From positions 674,934 to 738,933 of the forward strand of contig VZRS01002384.1 of the NCBI GenBank assembly GCA_013398055.1: a stretch of 64,000 nt of DNA. Reading direction: 5' to 3'. The stretch comes from Ifrita kowaldi. Lineage: Eukaryota; Chordata; Aves; Passeriformes; Cinclosomatidae. Positions within the stretch are counted from its first letter, which is position 1; the number at the start of each line of letters is the position of its first letter. Below the pieces are notes generated by a model. That model made no database searches and was not told the origin of the DNA. It was given only the letters and a program-made list of their open reading frames with translations. Made by a program: the position numbers and the translations under genes. Shown here piece by piece: positions 1 to 12,770 of this stretch.

Positions 1-3000
1 CAGACAGTCCTTTATGTAAAAGCAAATGTCAAAAGAAAAGCTCTGATATTTGGTTGTGGGCTCCCACTTTTCACATAGGCATTTCCTAAATCCATGTTTG
101 ATGAGCTTCTCCAGCTATAAATTCTGTAAATTCCCTCTGGAGCAGTGCAGAGTGTGCTTCATGAAAATGTCATCTGCCAGCACTGCAATTACTCACACTC
201 CAGCAATCATGTGCACAATGCAGAATGGGTCGAATTCAGGTGAGAACGAGAACCAGCAATCAAGCCTCTGGAATTGAGAACAAAGCCATTTTCTTTCATT
301 TGCCATCAACACAACCATCAAGGCCTTAATTACAAGGCAAGTGTCAAGCCTGGCTGCTGAAAGGCTTATTATTATACAGCTCAGCTTCGAATCAGTTTTG
401 TATTGATGAACTGCAAAAATGAGGAAGCCATCTTAGCCCCACAAGAAAAGAAACAGGGACTAACTGATTATGTGATTGGCAGGGAAAAACAAGGACACAT
501 AAAAATACATTTTTAGGCAGTAAAAGAATTAGTGAACAGCACACCTAAAATCTTTCTATAAACATATTTTCTATCTCAATAGCAAATCTGGGTGGTCTGA
601 TAATTCAAAAGACACCTTCTTTAGTTGAGATCATTGTATTATCCACAAAAGACACTGCAAAAAGTCTCTCTTTAGGTCATACATTCTGTTTTTCAATGCA
701 CGTCTGTGAGTGTTCTCATTGTCCCCTTATATCTAATAGCATGTCTTTACCTTGAACATAGAGATAACAAGAGAATGGTACCTTGGTATTCACAGAGAAT
801 GGTATTCACAAGCCCTTGCCTGACAATTATCTATTCACATTAGATTACTTGTCTCCATATTGAACAGCAGATGAGAAATCATCATTTAGTTAGCAACAGG
901 ATTTATATATGTTGATTCAACTCAGTTATCAGTAAATACCACATCGTAACTATGAGCCAAATGCCCCATCTTTTACCATTTCCTATATAAGACTTTTAAG
1001 CATGACAAATAATGACCAAACTGCTAGGAGGAGGCCTGGATTTGGAACTGGCTATTCACACAATATTGCTGTTATCGTAAGTGTTAAACCTTGTTTTGTC
1101 TTTTGATTTTTTAAACCCATATTTTGACCTAGCTTCTGCATGTCTTATGTGACTAGAGAAATACGCGATTAGCTCTCGGTCTTCCTTTTCGATATCTAAA
1201 ATGAACATGCACATGCATAGCAGATAGAAAACCACTTAGGTCAGTGAACATTTTACCATCAATTTTTAGCATTTTACCTGAAAACAGTGACCGTCCATAG
1301 CTCTTTCTTTACCCATTGCCCAATCCAGTAGATATACAACATACATTTTTCCTCTTGCAACACACGATATTCTGAAACTTTCAATGGCTCATGCTTCAGC
1401 AAGACATTAAAGAACTTGTAATCAATGACATAAGAAAATAAACACTAACACAAAAGAAGATGAAGGGACATGACAGCAATTGACACATCTCTTTTGACAT
1501 TCACTTTCACTGGTTATAAGCTGGATTTGTTTCCATAAGATATATATATAGATATTACATACAATACATACAAAATTAAATACTCAAAAATTAGGAAATA
1601 ACAGAACATTTTACCTGCTGAAAAATCTTCTATGTATTTGGAAAGATTAAAAAAAAAATAATCCAGATTAAAAACTGATGATGATTTTTGATTTTAAGAG
1701 GGTAAAAAGTAGCCAGGCTTCCACGCCATGTATTTAAAACATATTCAGGTAGTTTCAATAGAATTCAGGTAATTTTATGGTATCTGTTTCTATCTGCATG
1801 TTTCGATATCTAACTATTTTTTAAACTTTTTTTTTCGATTTCCATTGAAAGACAAAGTACTAAACAGCTAATTCCCATTCTGCCACTGAAGTGCTCTAGA
1901 TATAGGAATAGTGGAGAAAACTTTTACAAAAGCTTTATTAGTTTCAATTTTCTTCAGCATTAGTTTTATTATTTGCACTTACAGAACTTCTTCCTTCCAA
2001 GGAAATTTAAAAGTCTACCTGATTAATTTCTATCAAGCACCATCTGGTTCATTTAGGAAGAGGTTTCTGCCTCTTCATAGCTCATTCCAGGTTCTAAATC
2101 ATAAGATATATTATTGTACCACAAATATGCATACAAGTCTTTTCTTACTTAGAAATAGCTGGCAGAACAATGCTAAAGTCAAAAAAAAAGTAAAAAAGGA
2201 AACTTTTAGGCCTATATGTTGTTGAGTGAACCTGAACACAGAGAACAGCCAAGTATCACGGACTGAATATGTAAGACAATGTGCTGAAAGAATTATGAAA
2301 TGTACCTAAGTAGAAAGATTACTGAAAAATGTCATCCACACATATTGTTAAAGAGCCCCATGCTTGTGTGTCCAGATCAGAAGATTATATTTGAAATCTA
2401 AATGTCAAAAGTATTTAGGCAATTGTTAGAGGAAGCATTGTTAAGTATGTGGAGAACATACAAGAAAAACGGAACTGGTACCAATGACTTATCAGAAGTT
2501 TACTGGCATAGTTTGATGTTCTTGATGTGGTTAGACTGCAGTATCTCAAATGCTTGTTTTTTTAAGGGCAGGGAAAAGGTACTTCTGTAACAGCATTTGT
2601 TGAAAAGAGAGTTGTGTCATATGCTCTGTATACCCAGACACTCAGACACCTTACCACAAAACTGAACAGGTTCTAAGAACAAAATGAGAAGTAAAACAGA
2701 TACTGGTGACAGACCTTTCCATGGAACCCCTCTCTGAATGTCCTTTCAAAGCAAACAATTCTCCTAATAATACAGATTAATTACAGGAAAAAGTTAGTAT
2801 TTTTCTAAAGTAAACCCTTTAAGAAAGTGAACTAAAATTTTCAGATGTAGCCAAATGATTTAGAACCTCCTTTGTTTTCTTCAAATGAACTTAAGGTCTT
2901 ACAAAGAGCATGATAGAATATATCCACACACTGAATTGTAGTAACTTCAGAAAGAGTCCTGTTTTGAGAGACTAAAAAGAAAGGACAGTAAGAAAACAAA

Positions 3001-3505
3001 GGAGTGACATAAAATATTAATATAATGGCATAACTGACATTCCTACATATTTACTATCATATGCCTTGCTTTTCTGTACAGGTGTACCTCGTCATTTCAG
3101 AGCTGCTATTTTTTCCCTCTTTTTCCTCAACGAACAAGAACAGTGTTTTCTTCAGAAGCAATGGACTTCTACTCTGTACATATGTTGAAAGAATTACATA
3201 CAACAACTGCTTCCTTAAAGTTCATTTATAAATGTATTTGTATTCCATGCTATTTAGAGGGTTCTTCATGCGTTTGCAGTTCAGCAATTGCCTAAGAACC
3301 TTGCTAGAGTGGCAGAACAAGTGCAAAACCCATACCACTACCTTCTGAACTCTGCCAATACAATACTAGTTATCTCTGACATCCAACACACAAGACATTC
3401 TTTCATATAGCATTACCTAAATACTACCTGGTAAAAAAAATTCACTAAAAGCCTTTGAAAGTATGTAAACAGAAGTAGTTCTCCAGCTAAAGAGTATGGT
3501 CAAAG

Positions 3506-3533
3506 AACAACAAACAAAACAAACAAACGCAAA
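3506..3533. repeat. CAAA-type A-rich simple repeat
   Basis: A short run of CAA and CAAA units is visible directly. It looks like an ordinary degenerate microsatellite, with no sign of a retrocopy tail. Confidence 0.7.
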
Positions 3534-4218
3534 CTTCTTTTAAAAAAAATTTAGTACCTTTCATATCAACTTATTTTTAAACTTAGAAGTAAACAAGCAT
3601 ACTTGGGGTAGGAAGGGAAAGGGAAACCTTCTCTGTGTAATTTGAGGATACCACCTACAAAAAATCCAATGGAATACTGCTTGCCCATGTTAAAATTGCC
3701 ACTATGGCAGAAAAAAAAATATGTTTACATTGAAAAGGACAGTTGCTGTTCTAAAAATAATTTTCATGTATGTGTTGTTTACAATTATTGCAACAGTGTA
3801 TTCCTGCAGTTAGGACTGCACCAATACCCACTTGGCAGGCAGCAGGGAATCCTACTGAATACTGAGGAATTGCAAGCCAACACCTCCCATGAGCAAACGT
3901 TTGCATAAACTCAAGTGAGCCATTGACATTTCTAAACTTGAATTTTATCATCTAACATGTACCTGAATAAAGAAAAACTTTTTAGTTGTTAAATTTACAC
4001 AGAAAGTCACAAGAAAAAAAAAATAAAGGATTAACATTTATTCTTAATTGTTTCTGAAAGTTTTCAAGAATCTACGAGATATTTGGAGTTCGCAAAGACA
4101 GACTCAGGAAGAAAGGAGAAAATGGACAAATCTATAATGTGTTACTTTAAATTGTTTGAAAGGCTTAACACGTTTAATTCTAAAAGCTTGTGATTACACG
4201 CGGCTTGTGACTGAGTAC

Positions 4219-4254
4219 CTCAGTTGTGTCTATTCAGACACACATGATACTGAG
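4219..4254. other. Interrupted inverted repeat (hairpin)
   Basis: A perfect 7-bp stem (TGTGTCT at 4225-4231 and AGACACA at 4236-4242) encloses the 4-base loop ATTC. A second 6-bp arm pair (CTCAGT at 4219-4224 and ACTGAG at 4249-4254) lies outside it, with six unpaired bases on the right side. It could be a chance hairpin or the relic of an old inverted-repeat element. No function is inferred. Confidence 0.5.
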
Positions 4255-7200
4255 TTCCTGAGGTGACTGTTACCATTTAAAAGACAAGATCCTGTTACGA
4301 TTTCTTATGGTGGACAACAAAGGCTACCCAACACCTGGGACAGCCTTGGTTATTCCATACTCTCTAGTTGTTAGACAAAGGGACAACAAAAATCCATCCT
4401 CTGGAGAAGATCCTGATGCTATCACTTAGTGAATGGCATCACAAAGATGGGGCAATGCTACCACTTCAGAGAAATGCTGCGGTATGAATTCAGCAAAGTG
4501 CCTGAGATACTCAAGTTTCTAAATTATCCACCAGACTCATTCAGTCAAATTTCTTTCATAAATTTTTATAATTATTTTATGGCCAAATTGGATCTTTACA
4601 TGATAGAGCTCAAAAGCAGTTCTAATTCCAAAGGTCACACTTCCAGTGTGTAATTACTGCATGGACCAGAAAGGTGTCTATCACATAGAGGTTTGTATAT
4701 AAGTCTTGGATCGGTCAAGGTTATTTTTTCCCATTCTTTTCTTGACCAATTTCTTATTTTGCAGTGGCTAATAAAAGCTTAACCATTTATGTCAGTACAT
4801 ACAAAACTTGGATTTCTCTTTATAAAAAGCCTGATATGCACAGCAAAATACATCTGCACCTTTTTTCTCTACTCTCACTTTTAAATGGTACAAATTCAGG
4901 AGAACTCGGTACACCTTAAAATAAGAGAGCATGTTAGGTCTACATCTCTGATTTGAGTATCAGAGCACAGTAATTTAACATACTCACTTATTTCAAAACT
5001 GATAGTAATAAACAATAACCCCAGAGCAAGATAAGCCATGCTGATATCCCTTCTGAGCAGGTGCTACCAGATAAACTTTGACAGGTTTAATGGGACTAAG
5101 TAATGTCCCAGAGAACACAGGCAGATGTGACCGTAACTATATAAGCTCTTTTTCTTGCAGTGTTTTCTCTCACCTCATGACATCTTTGATTTCATACTTT
5201 TATACCTAGACAACAAGAATTTGAAAACCTGCAAAGGCTGAAAAACTCTCAAAGATCATTATTTGTGACCTTTAATAGTGGAAGATAATGCAAACTCAAT
5301 ACTTATGGATAACTTTATACGGACATAAAGGAACCCTTTTCCCTCATATTGTCTGAAATCAATACTGGCCAACTTCTCAGCTTTCCGAATTTGCTACTTC
5401 ATAGTTTACTATCATCTACTGACATTGCATATATATTTTTTCTTTATTAAATCATTCTCTTGACTCAGAGATCTGCATAAACAGAGCTGCACAGAAAAAG
5501 AAAGTGTATGAGCTCATGTGAAGTGCAACACAGAGGTTCACATTTCTGTACACCACCAAGTAACAAAACATGGGTAAGTTTCAGACTTTGTTTCTGATGA
5601 AAATGTCTTTCTCAGACTTCCAATTTACATTATTGGAGGTAGAACCACTGTAATGCTAATCTAAGGCATATAATTTCATATTAATTTCAGCTATACTCAT
5701 GCATTTTCACCTTTGTACTTTTGGAAAAATAAATTCTTTCGCCATTGATTTATTTCAGGAATACCAATTCTTGCATCCTTTTTGCTTCTATAGAAAGGGA
5801 CATGCTGCTAATTGTAAAAACATTTTCAGTGTAAAGCTACCTCTTACAACAGAGTCCATCCATTGTTCAACCTTTTATTCTTCATCCTCTAAAAGGTACA
5901 GAAATTTCTGGATAGAAAAATTAATAAAAAGATAATTGGTTTTGACATCATTATGATTACAGCATTATTTCTTGAATAGAAAAAACCCACAATCTATTCT
6001 TTAGAAAAGTCAGACTTGGGATAAATCCAATGGACTTAGGATTTCTGGACCCCTTGTCTCTGAAAGCTTCTTTCTCCTTGATCTTTCCTGTTTGATCCCT
6101 GGCTTTGTCAAGTTGCACTGTTCCAAAACAATGGCAGTTTTGAGAGCATGTGACTGGAGATAGGAGAGACAATGTACAGATCAAAAGGCACATCAGCAGT
6201 AAAGTCAGGACCTGGCACCACAAGTGGGCTTTCACAGAGTAGAAGGCAATGGGACAGAAAGGGTGCTCATAGCAGGCCTCACCAGAAAGGTGCTACTCTC
6301 TGTGTACAGTGTAGTCTTTCAATTACCCATAGCATAATCCCCAAAGACAGAAAATTCTGGTAATCCATTATGAGGATGACAGACATAACTGGTCTAATCT
6401 CTATCCAAAAAGAAATGTCAGAAGAATGAACATTTTCCAATCAGCAGGAAGCAGAGAAACACATTTTCATTACTTGAACAAAATTTTGTGAAAATGGAAT
6501 ACAACTGGATTATTTTGAGGGAAAGGAAGCAGGTATCTTCAGTACACAAGAATCATGAGTACTGCTGCCTGCACAGGGGACTTCTCTCTCTGCCTTTACC
6601 ACGGCAAATTTAAACTTTGTTGTTCTTCATCCAATTGTGAACTGACAAATGAATGAGAAAGTCTCTTGTAAGATACACCAACCATGGAGGTTTTATGGAG
6701 GCATTCTGATGGCTCTTGCCATATGATGTACCACCAAATACCACAACATGTGCTCTTGCTAAGACTGATACAGGTGTCTAGTACAGGATGAAGAGCAAAG
6801 ACCTAAACTACTGAACTATGAATTTCTATGGAATAGCTTCACAGATGAGGCAAAACAGCTTCTCACCTATTCTAAGGTATTCTGATTTGAAAAATACTTT
6901 TTGCTTTGACTTGGTCAACAGAAACAGTAATTTCTATAATAAAACTTAGAAGTTGCAAGAGCAGTTCTATTTTTAAGTCATTTTAGTGGTATTAAGTAGC
7001 ACCTATACAAAAATGAGATAATGCATCCTTTTGGACAGTGGCTATTAGTCCAAGAAGTCTTCTGAAGACACCAATAGAGAAGAAAAACAAAACAAGGAAA
7101 GCAGAGCCAGTTGCGAACCCCCTGGAATGACAGGATGTTTTAGTCAGGAACACTACCAATGCAACATTTTTAGCCTGTGTCAAGAGTTTACACAGTCACA

Positions 7201-7626
7201 GATCAAACTGTATAAAAAGATATGTGTCTGGTCATTTACTCCTTCCAAAGTCCCAATTTAACAATTTCATCAATTCAGTGTTCCTCTGGCTAAATCAGAC
7301 GTAATAACTTAGTACTTCTTTGCCTACTGTGATATGACATCAGTCATCACACTACCAACCTTGGACGGGATTACCTGCTGGGAATGACGTGTCAGAGTCA
7401 TCTTCAATGTTCTAATACCACCCCCTATAGCAAGAACTTTAAGAAGTGAAACCTCTAAGAACAATCTCAAGCCCACTGTGACTCCCTGCAGGGCACAGGG
7501 AATCTCTTTCTTTCTCTTTTTTTAATGCAGAGACAGGCTGTAGTTTAATCTTTATGAAGTTCTCTGATACCAACATTTCCTTTAATATTTCCTTGTTTTC
7601 ACAAGCTCACTTTTTACAGGATCAAA

Positions 7627-7795
7627 AAATCACAGATATTCAGGCTTAAAGAGATCTCCCTTCTCCATACAGGGTCAGTACTGAATCCTCACCAGGTAGC
7701 ACAGGGATTTTTGTCAGCTGAATCTTGAAAACCCTCAAGGATTTACATCTACAGCTTCTAAGGGCAATCTGTACCAGCGCTGCTTTCCCCTTTTC
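7627..7795 (-). mobile_element. Old CR1 LINE fragment, 3' region
   Basis: Read on the minus strand, the segment follows the CR1 3' region. It starts with a degraded form of the usual 'gttgcccagagaagctgtgg' block, continues through the 'ggttttcaagattc' block, and ends near 7627 in a weak form of the terminal ATTCTGTGATT-type repeat. Divergence is higher than in the other copies here, so this is probably one of the older insertions. The match was made by eye against remembered avian CR1 sequence. The exact subfamily is not assigned. Confidence 0.6.
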
Positions 7796-8021
7796 ATTCC
7801 TCTAACACTTTGTGCACACAGAACTGAGATATGCATTGGATTCACCAGCCTGTGATCAAGATTTTGTTCGCCCACTTCAATAAAGACTTCATGTTTGGGT
7901 TTTTTAATATCTAGAAAACTACTTAAACAATCAATTTCCCATTAAAATCAGGATTTTGTAGTAATACAGAGACAATATAGTTGTGATGTGATACACAACT
8001 GCCACAATATAGTACCTTTGT

Positions 8022-8068
8022 TTGTTGGGAGAGGTCTTTTCCAACTCAAATGGTTCTATGGTACTATA
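8022..8068 (+). mobile_element. CR1 LINE 3' end scrap
   Basis: Only the last 45 or so bases of a CR1 are present: the 'gaggtcttttccaact' block followed by 'ggttctatggtactat', a degraded form of the tandem ATTCTATG terminus. Short 3'-end copies are the normal product of 5'-truncated LINE insertion. It lies about 230 bp from the reversed CR1 fragment at 7627, in the opposite orientation, so it is a separate insertion. Confidence 0.6.
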
Positions 8069-8984
8069 ATATTTTGAGGAATACAAGTAACTGGAACTTC
8101 TTGAACCAGCTAAACAACAAATTCAAGAGTAAGGGAATTAACCACATTAATTTATACCACTCTTATTAAACTTTGTTCTTACTTCTGACTTGATTTAACA
8201 GAAGGAAAACATACACTAGTACTGAAAAAATACTGAACTGAAATACCGAACTGGCTCTAATTACCTGATTATTATTAATATTAGAATTTCAAAAGGCTTC
8301 CTGTCAGGATGCAATGTTACTTTACTGCCTGCACTACCAAAACTGATTAAATCTATTATATTATATATTTATCAATGGGATAGCTTATTCAGAAATTATA
8401 AAAGGGTCAAGTCGTTCATCTGATTCAGCTTCTTTTACAGTCAATGAAAAGGTATCATGAAAGATGACTCAGGAACTATAGCAGATACTAATGAAAGAGA
8501 AAAATCTTACTCCAGACTGCAAACCAGATGAAGTCCATCACAGCAGAGCCAGTATTTCCCAAAAAATACTGTTTTGCGGGCTAGTTTGGGGGGGTTTTTT
8601 AACCTCAAGTAGGTGTAAGTTTTGGGCTCTTATTAGTAAATCTAGGAAAACTAACATGTTTGAAAATATAAAGTGGCTTCTGTGGAGTAGTCATAAACAT
8701 TCTGGAAAGTCTGTTATATCCCTGTTTTGGCCATTACATCTCCTTTCTAGAATGTGTTTTAGAATAATTCACTGGGGTACAGGGCTATTGGGTTGGAGAA
8801 GAGGATTACAGCACACAGGTGTCCCACATTTCAAGGCTTTTATAAGCATTCAGATTTTCTGCATCTCAAGCAGCTTCTGAATGCATTCTGAAATGTTGTT
8901 AAGAGCTTCTCTGACCATTCACAAGTCAACCAAAATAGTCCTAGCTCATCTTCACAGGGAAAAAATGATGAAGCCAGATTTGGT

Positions 8985-9001
8985 AAAAAAAAAAAAAAAA
9001 A
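8985..9001. repeat. Poly(A) run of 17
   Basis: An uninterrupted run of 17 A is visible. No AATAAA signal lies in the 30 bases upstream and no recognisable gene-like sequence precedes it, so it is called a plain homopolymer and not a retrocopy tail. Confidence 0.8.
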
Positions 9002-10170
9002 TTAGATGAATCAAATTGAAAATTAAGACCCTTACGTTTCAGGAAACAACTCAACATAGTAATTTGCAACTGCAGGTAGAAAATTCTCTTACCCAAATTA
9101 CACATTTTCTTGTCCAAATGGCATGTTCATGTGCAAATTTTAGAGTTAAACATTATACAAGCCATTTACCGGTTGGTTGTAAGTTAGTCCCCTGCTCAGG
9201 GTTGAACTTAACGCAGTTGTGGAATACGTATTCAGTCACAACAGTGCAACTGATGGCCAACAAGGAAATGTGCTCAACCCTCAGCAAAGCCCACCCAATG
9301 CAGGATTTACCAGCACCTGCAGCTGGCTATGCCCATAAAGGGTAAAACCCCACTATCTTTCCCTGGACTGTGGACTGTAGCAACTTATGTGGAAGCTACA
9401 CCAGAACACTGATGGCAAGAGCTCTCCTAAGATGAGACATTGGTTTTGTTTCTTTTTGATTTCAACTGGTGAGGTATTGTGTTAATAAAAATTTTAAAAT
9501 AAAAAAAAAGAAAGCTACCCTCTTTTTTACCTCAAAGTCCAACAAAAGTAAGTCAAATAACTTATGTTTTCTTTTACACTATGTATTCAGTTTCAGGCCA
9601 GCCAGTTTTAATATGTGAATACAGGTATACGGACATGCTTCCTACTTTTCCTCAAAATCTAGAAATAAACAGCAAGTTAATGCAATTTAAATGTGTGCCT
9701 TTAAATAAAGCAAAACTGCAGGCTTCTTTTTTGAGGTGGATTTGTAATAACTGGCAGGTAGAATCTGGCTTACAATCAGACACAACAATTTAATTACCAT
9801 AACCTCAGAAAATCTGTTTTCCTTTGTGTCCAACCCCAGCAGCACAGTGAAAGTTCCCACTCCAACCTGACACACGGGCCGTCACAGAGCCCAGATGCCA
9901 AGCTGCTGCAAACAGTCATCCAACAGCAGCATCTGACCCCTTAGTGGGCTCCACAGGCAGTGAGGCTGAGAGCTCTGGAGTTGCCCATGAGTCTGTCATG
10001 TAGATAGGCTGCTAGCTGAGTTGACTTATTCTACTCAGTGCCATTTTTCTTTGACTTACCTTTGATCCTGAGATATTTGCATATCATTATGTGCCTGAGA
10101 AAAAGTTCCTCTGTAAATCTCCCATGAGCCCTCTGTGTTTGGGCATTCTTAAAGTAAGAGGTGATACTGC

Positions 10171-10290
10171 ACGAAGAGAGAGTCATGATGTGCATGACTT
10201 GAGACACTGGCACGAGATAACCTCTTCCACCCCTTACATAACGCGCCCGTCAATGGTACAAACTGATACGCGATACTCTGGGAAATCACG
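10171..10290. other. Local CpG cluster
   Basis: Eight CpG dinucleotides fall in about 120 bp (near 10171, 10212, three within 10241-10249, two within 10268-10272, and 10288), while the surrounding kilobases have almost none. The stretch is not GC-rich enough to be a CpG island. It could mark a germline-hypomethylated element or a relatively recent insertion that has not yet lost its CpGs. No promoter motif or reading frame accompanies it. Confidence 0.4.
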
Positions 10291-12712
10291 CAAGATCTAA
10301 AAGCAGCCCTATAAATGACACAAGGCTCAACTGCAGGTACCTTTCAAGCTGCATATTAATGTGTTAGTCTCCCAAGAAGGCTGACTTTACTCTGCTTTTC
10401 CCTCCTGATTACCACAGCCATTAGCAAAGGTCTACAGCACAGCCAAATCTCAAACAGGCAAAGAGCTGGCACTCCAGGAGGTTGGAAGGAGGGGATGAGA
10501 CCAAACAAGAAAAAGGCTGCAAGCCAGCTAGCACAGTAGGAACGGGGACTAGGGCAAAAACAGGAGAGACCAAAAGCTGATGAATAAAGTTCAAGGAGCA
10601 TTATTGACAAGCCCAGCTCTGAAGAATTCATCTAGCCTCCAAAAACAATGCATTCCTAGGTAGGGGTCAGCATCTATTACCTTTAAGAAAAACGTGTATT
10701 GGTGTTTCTGTTGTTCCCTACTTCCTTCCTGAAATTTACTTGTCCTTAAGGATCTTCTACCATAATGCATTTCATCACAATGAAGCAGTGAGCCTCTTTT
10801 TAGTCTTTAAATATGTCTGCTCCTAAGTTTCAGATGTTAACAGGGTCTACAGTAATTTTTACTGTGATGTTTTCTTTCATTTTTTAATGCCAAAAGATGT
10901 AACATAACCCAGAAAATCACATCTAATTCTTCTTAAATGTGGAATTAAATACCCCTAAAAAACAAAGGTGTTTTGATTTTTTTAAAACACCTAAATAAAC
11001 AAAGGGTTTTTTTGTTTTTTTAACTGTTTTGGCATATAAAATATTATAGGATACATTACAAATTCCAGAACATGTTCAAAACGAGACCTTTACCAGATTC
11101 TCCTATTCAGCAACACTGAAGTTGGCCCCAGGACAGACCCAACAAAAACTGTAAACAATTTAACTAAAGCTGATGGCTAATCACAAATCATGAAGTGCTT
11201 CCCTTCCAATAACTCCAAAGCAAATGTTGGGCTGATTCACTGAACTTTGGCCCCATAGAGATAATGATAAACTACACCTGTGTCAGAATAAATCCTGTTG
11301 TGTATGTAAATACACAGATTTCCATTGGAAGACAGAACACAAACTGGTAATTGCAGAGTTCATCTTGCACAAGCTGCCAAAACCTTGATTCAACACCTAC
11401 TGCAGCATTTTCAGACACTACTCTAGCTCTTCTGCCATGAGTCTGAGCCAAAGGAAAGTAGGGGCCTGTTGTTCTGGAGCCCTTTCGAGCTTTGCCTCTT
11501 GTAATAGCCTGGTGGGGATGCTGAAACTTAGTACTAAGTAAAAATTCATGCTTGGACATATGGTATGGGACACGGAATAACAGTGATTGACTTTCTTCCT
11601 TATTTGGACTAAGTATTAATTGTTCAGAAAGATTTGGTCCAGATCTTCACACAGACGTTTTATTTTACTAAGATTTGGGAGTTATTTTGTGGAATGACCC
11701 ACCTGCTTAGATTTTTCCAATATACTTACATCAACAATTGCTTAGTGTCTGCCAAAATCAATTCAGGATTGCATTAACTGCATGTTCTAAGGTGCAACTG
11801 AAAATTTTCATATGCTAAAGCTGAAACTTCCTGGACCAAAAATTTTATGCATAGTTTAAAGTGTTGCGGTTTTTTAAACACATATGAAGTTCAGCAATCT
11901 CTAAACCTTACTTGTTTTTTCTCAGGTGTTCCACAGCCAAAAGGACTGCTACCCCTACATGGCCCTGAAGCTAAGGGAAAAAAAAAAAAAGTTAAAAAGA
12001 CCCCAAACAAAATCAACCAATCATTCACAGTATTTAAATTACACATAGTTTATTATAGAAGATTTTACAGTAAAATACGTGCCCCTAGTAAAGAGAGTAA
12101 AAGTCTCTTCTTACATTTTTTATACAATACCTGAAACTTTACAACTCTTAATACATGTTAAATATCAAGGGCAATTTTCAGAAGTGACATCTCATTTTAT
12201 AATCCACCTCTGTTTAGCCCAGAAAACGGAATTTTATGCCTTCATACTGGATCTCTTGGCAATAAAATGCTTCCAGACAAGATATGAACTAGCAATTGCA
12301 TTTCTGTTTAATTAACTCATGTAGTACTTTGTCTTGGCTTCATGGACCTTTTTGTTACCTGACTTTTTGACAGCTGCAAAGAAATGAATGTAATCTGACC
12401 AAATTTAGGTGAGAATAAACTGATTCAGTATAAAGTCTACTCTGGACAAAGGTAGCTATTCAAAATTAGGTGATCAAGCTTGGGCCAGAAGAACAAGTGA
12501 TACCAACTCATGATTTCATGTCATGTATGTGTTTGCTTCATTTTTTGGTATTAAGTACTCAAACTAGACTTTCTATGTGGTTGAAATCAAGATCTGATCA
12601 TCAGGTCTACTACATCGGTAGCATCCGAATCCAGCTTTGCAAGCAAGTAAACACAGATTACATGCTGAACTATGAAACCGCTGAGACTCTTTCAAAAATC
12701 CAACCTATATTG

Positions 12713-12770
12713 TAAAAACAAAACAAAACAACAAACAAACAAACAAAAACAAAAAAAAACCACCAGAAAA
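12713..12770. repeat. A-rich (CAAA)n simple repeat
   Basis: CAAA, CAAAA and CAA units repeat with few interruptions. The apparent minus-strand reading frame across it (Phe- and Val-rich) is an artefact of the low-complexity sequence. Confidence 0.85.

Larger units (their letters stand above)
1..7626. other. Unique AT-rich noncoding DNA
   Basis: No gene or recognisable interspersed repeat was seen. Open frames are all under about 105 codons, at chance level for this composition, and none shows a familiar domain. Small items inside are A-rich runs near 1648 and 3506-3533, a short TA run near 1541-1555, and an interrupted hairpin at 4219-4254 that is listed separately. Confidence 0.7.

Noticed and set aside
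8491..8880. 129-codon plus-strand frame outside repeats
   Set aside because: Its length equals the chance maximum for this composition, and no domain, signal or splice context was recognised.
8800..9001. Processed retrocopy ending in poly(A)
   Set aside because: No polyadenylation signal, no gene-like sequence upstream and no target duplication near the A17 run.
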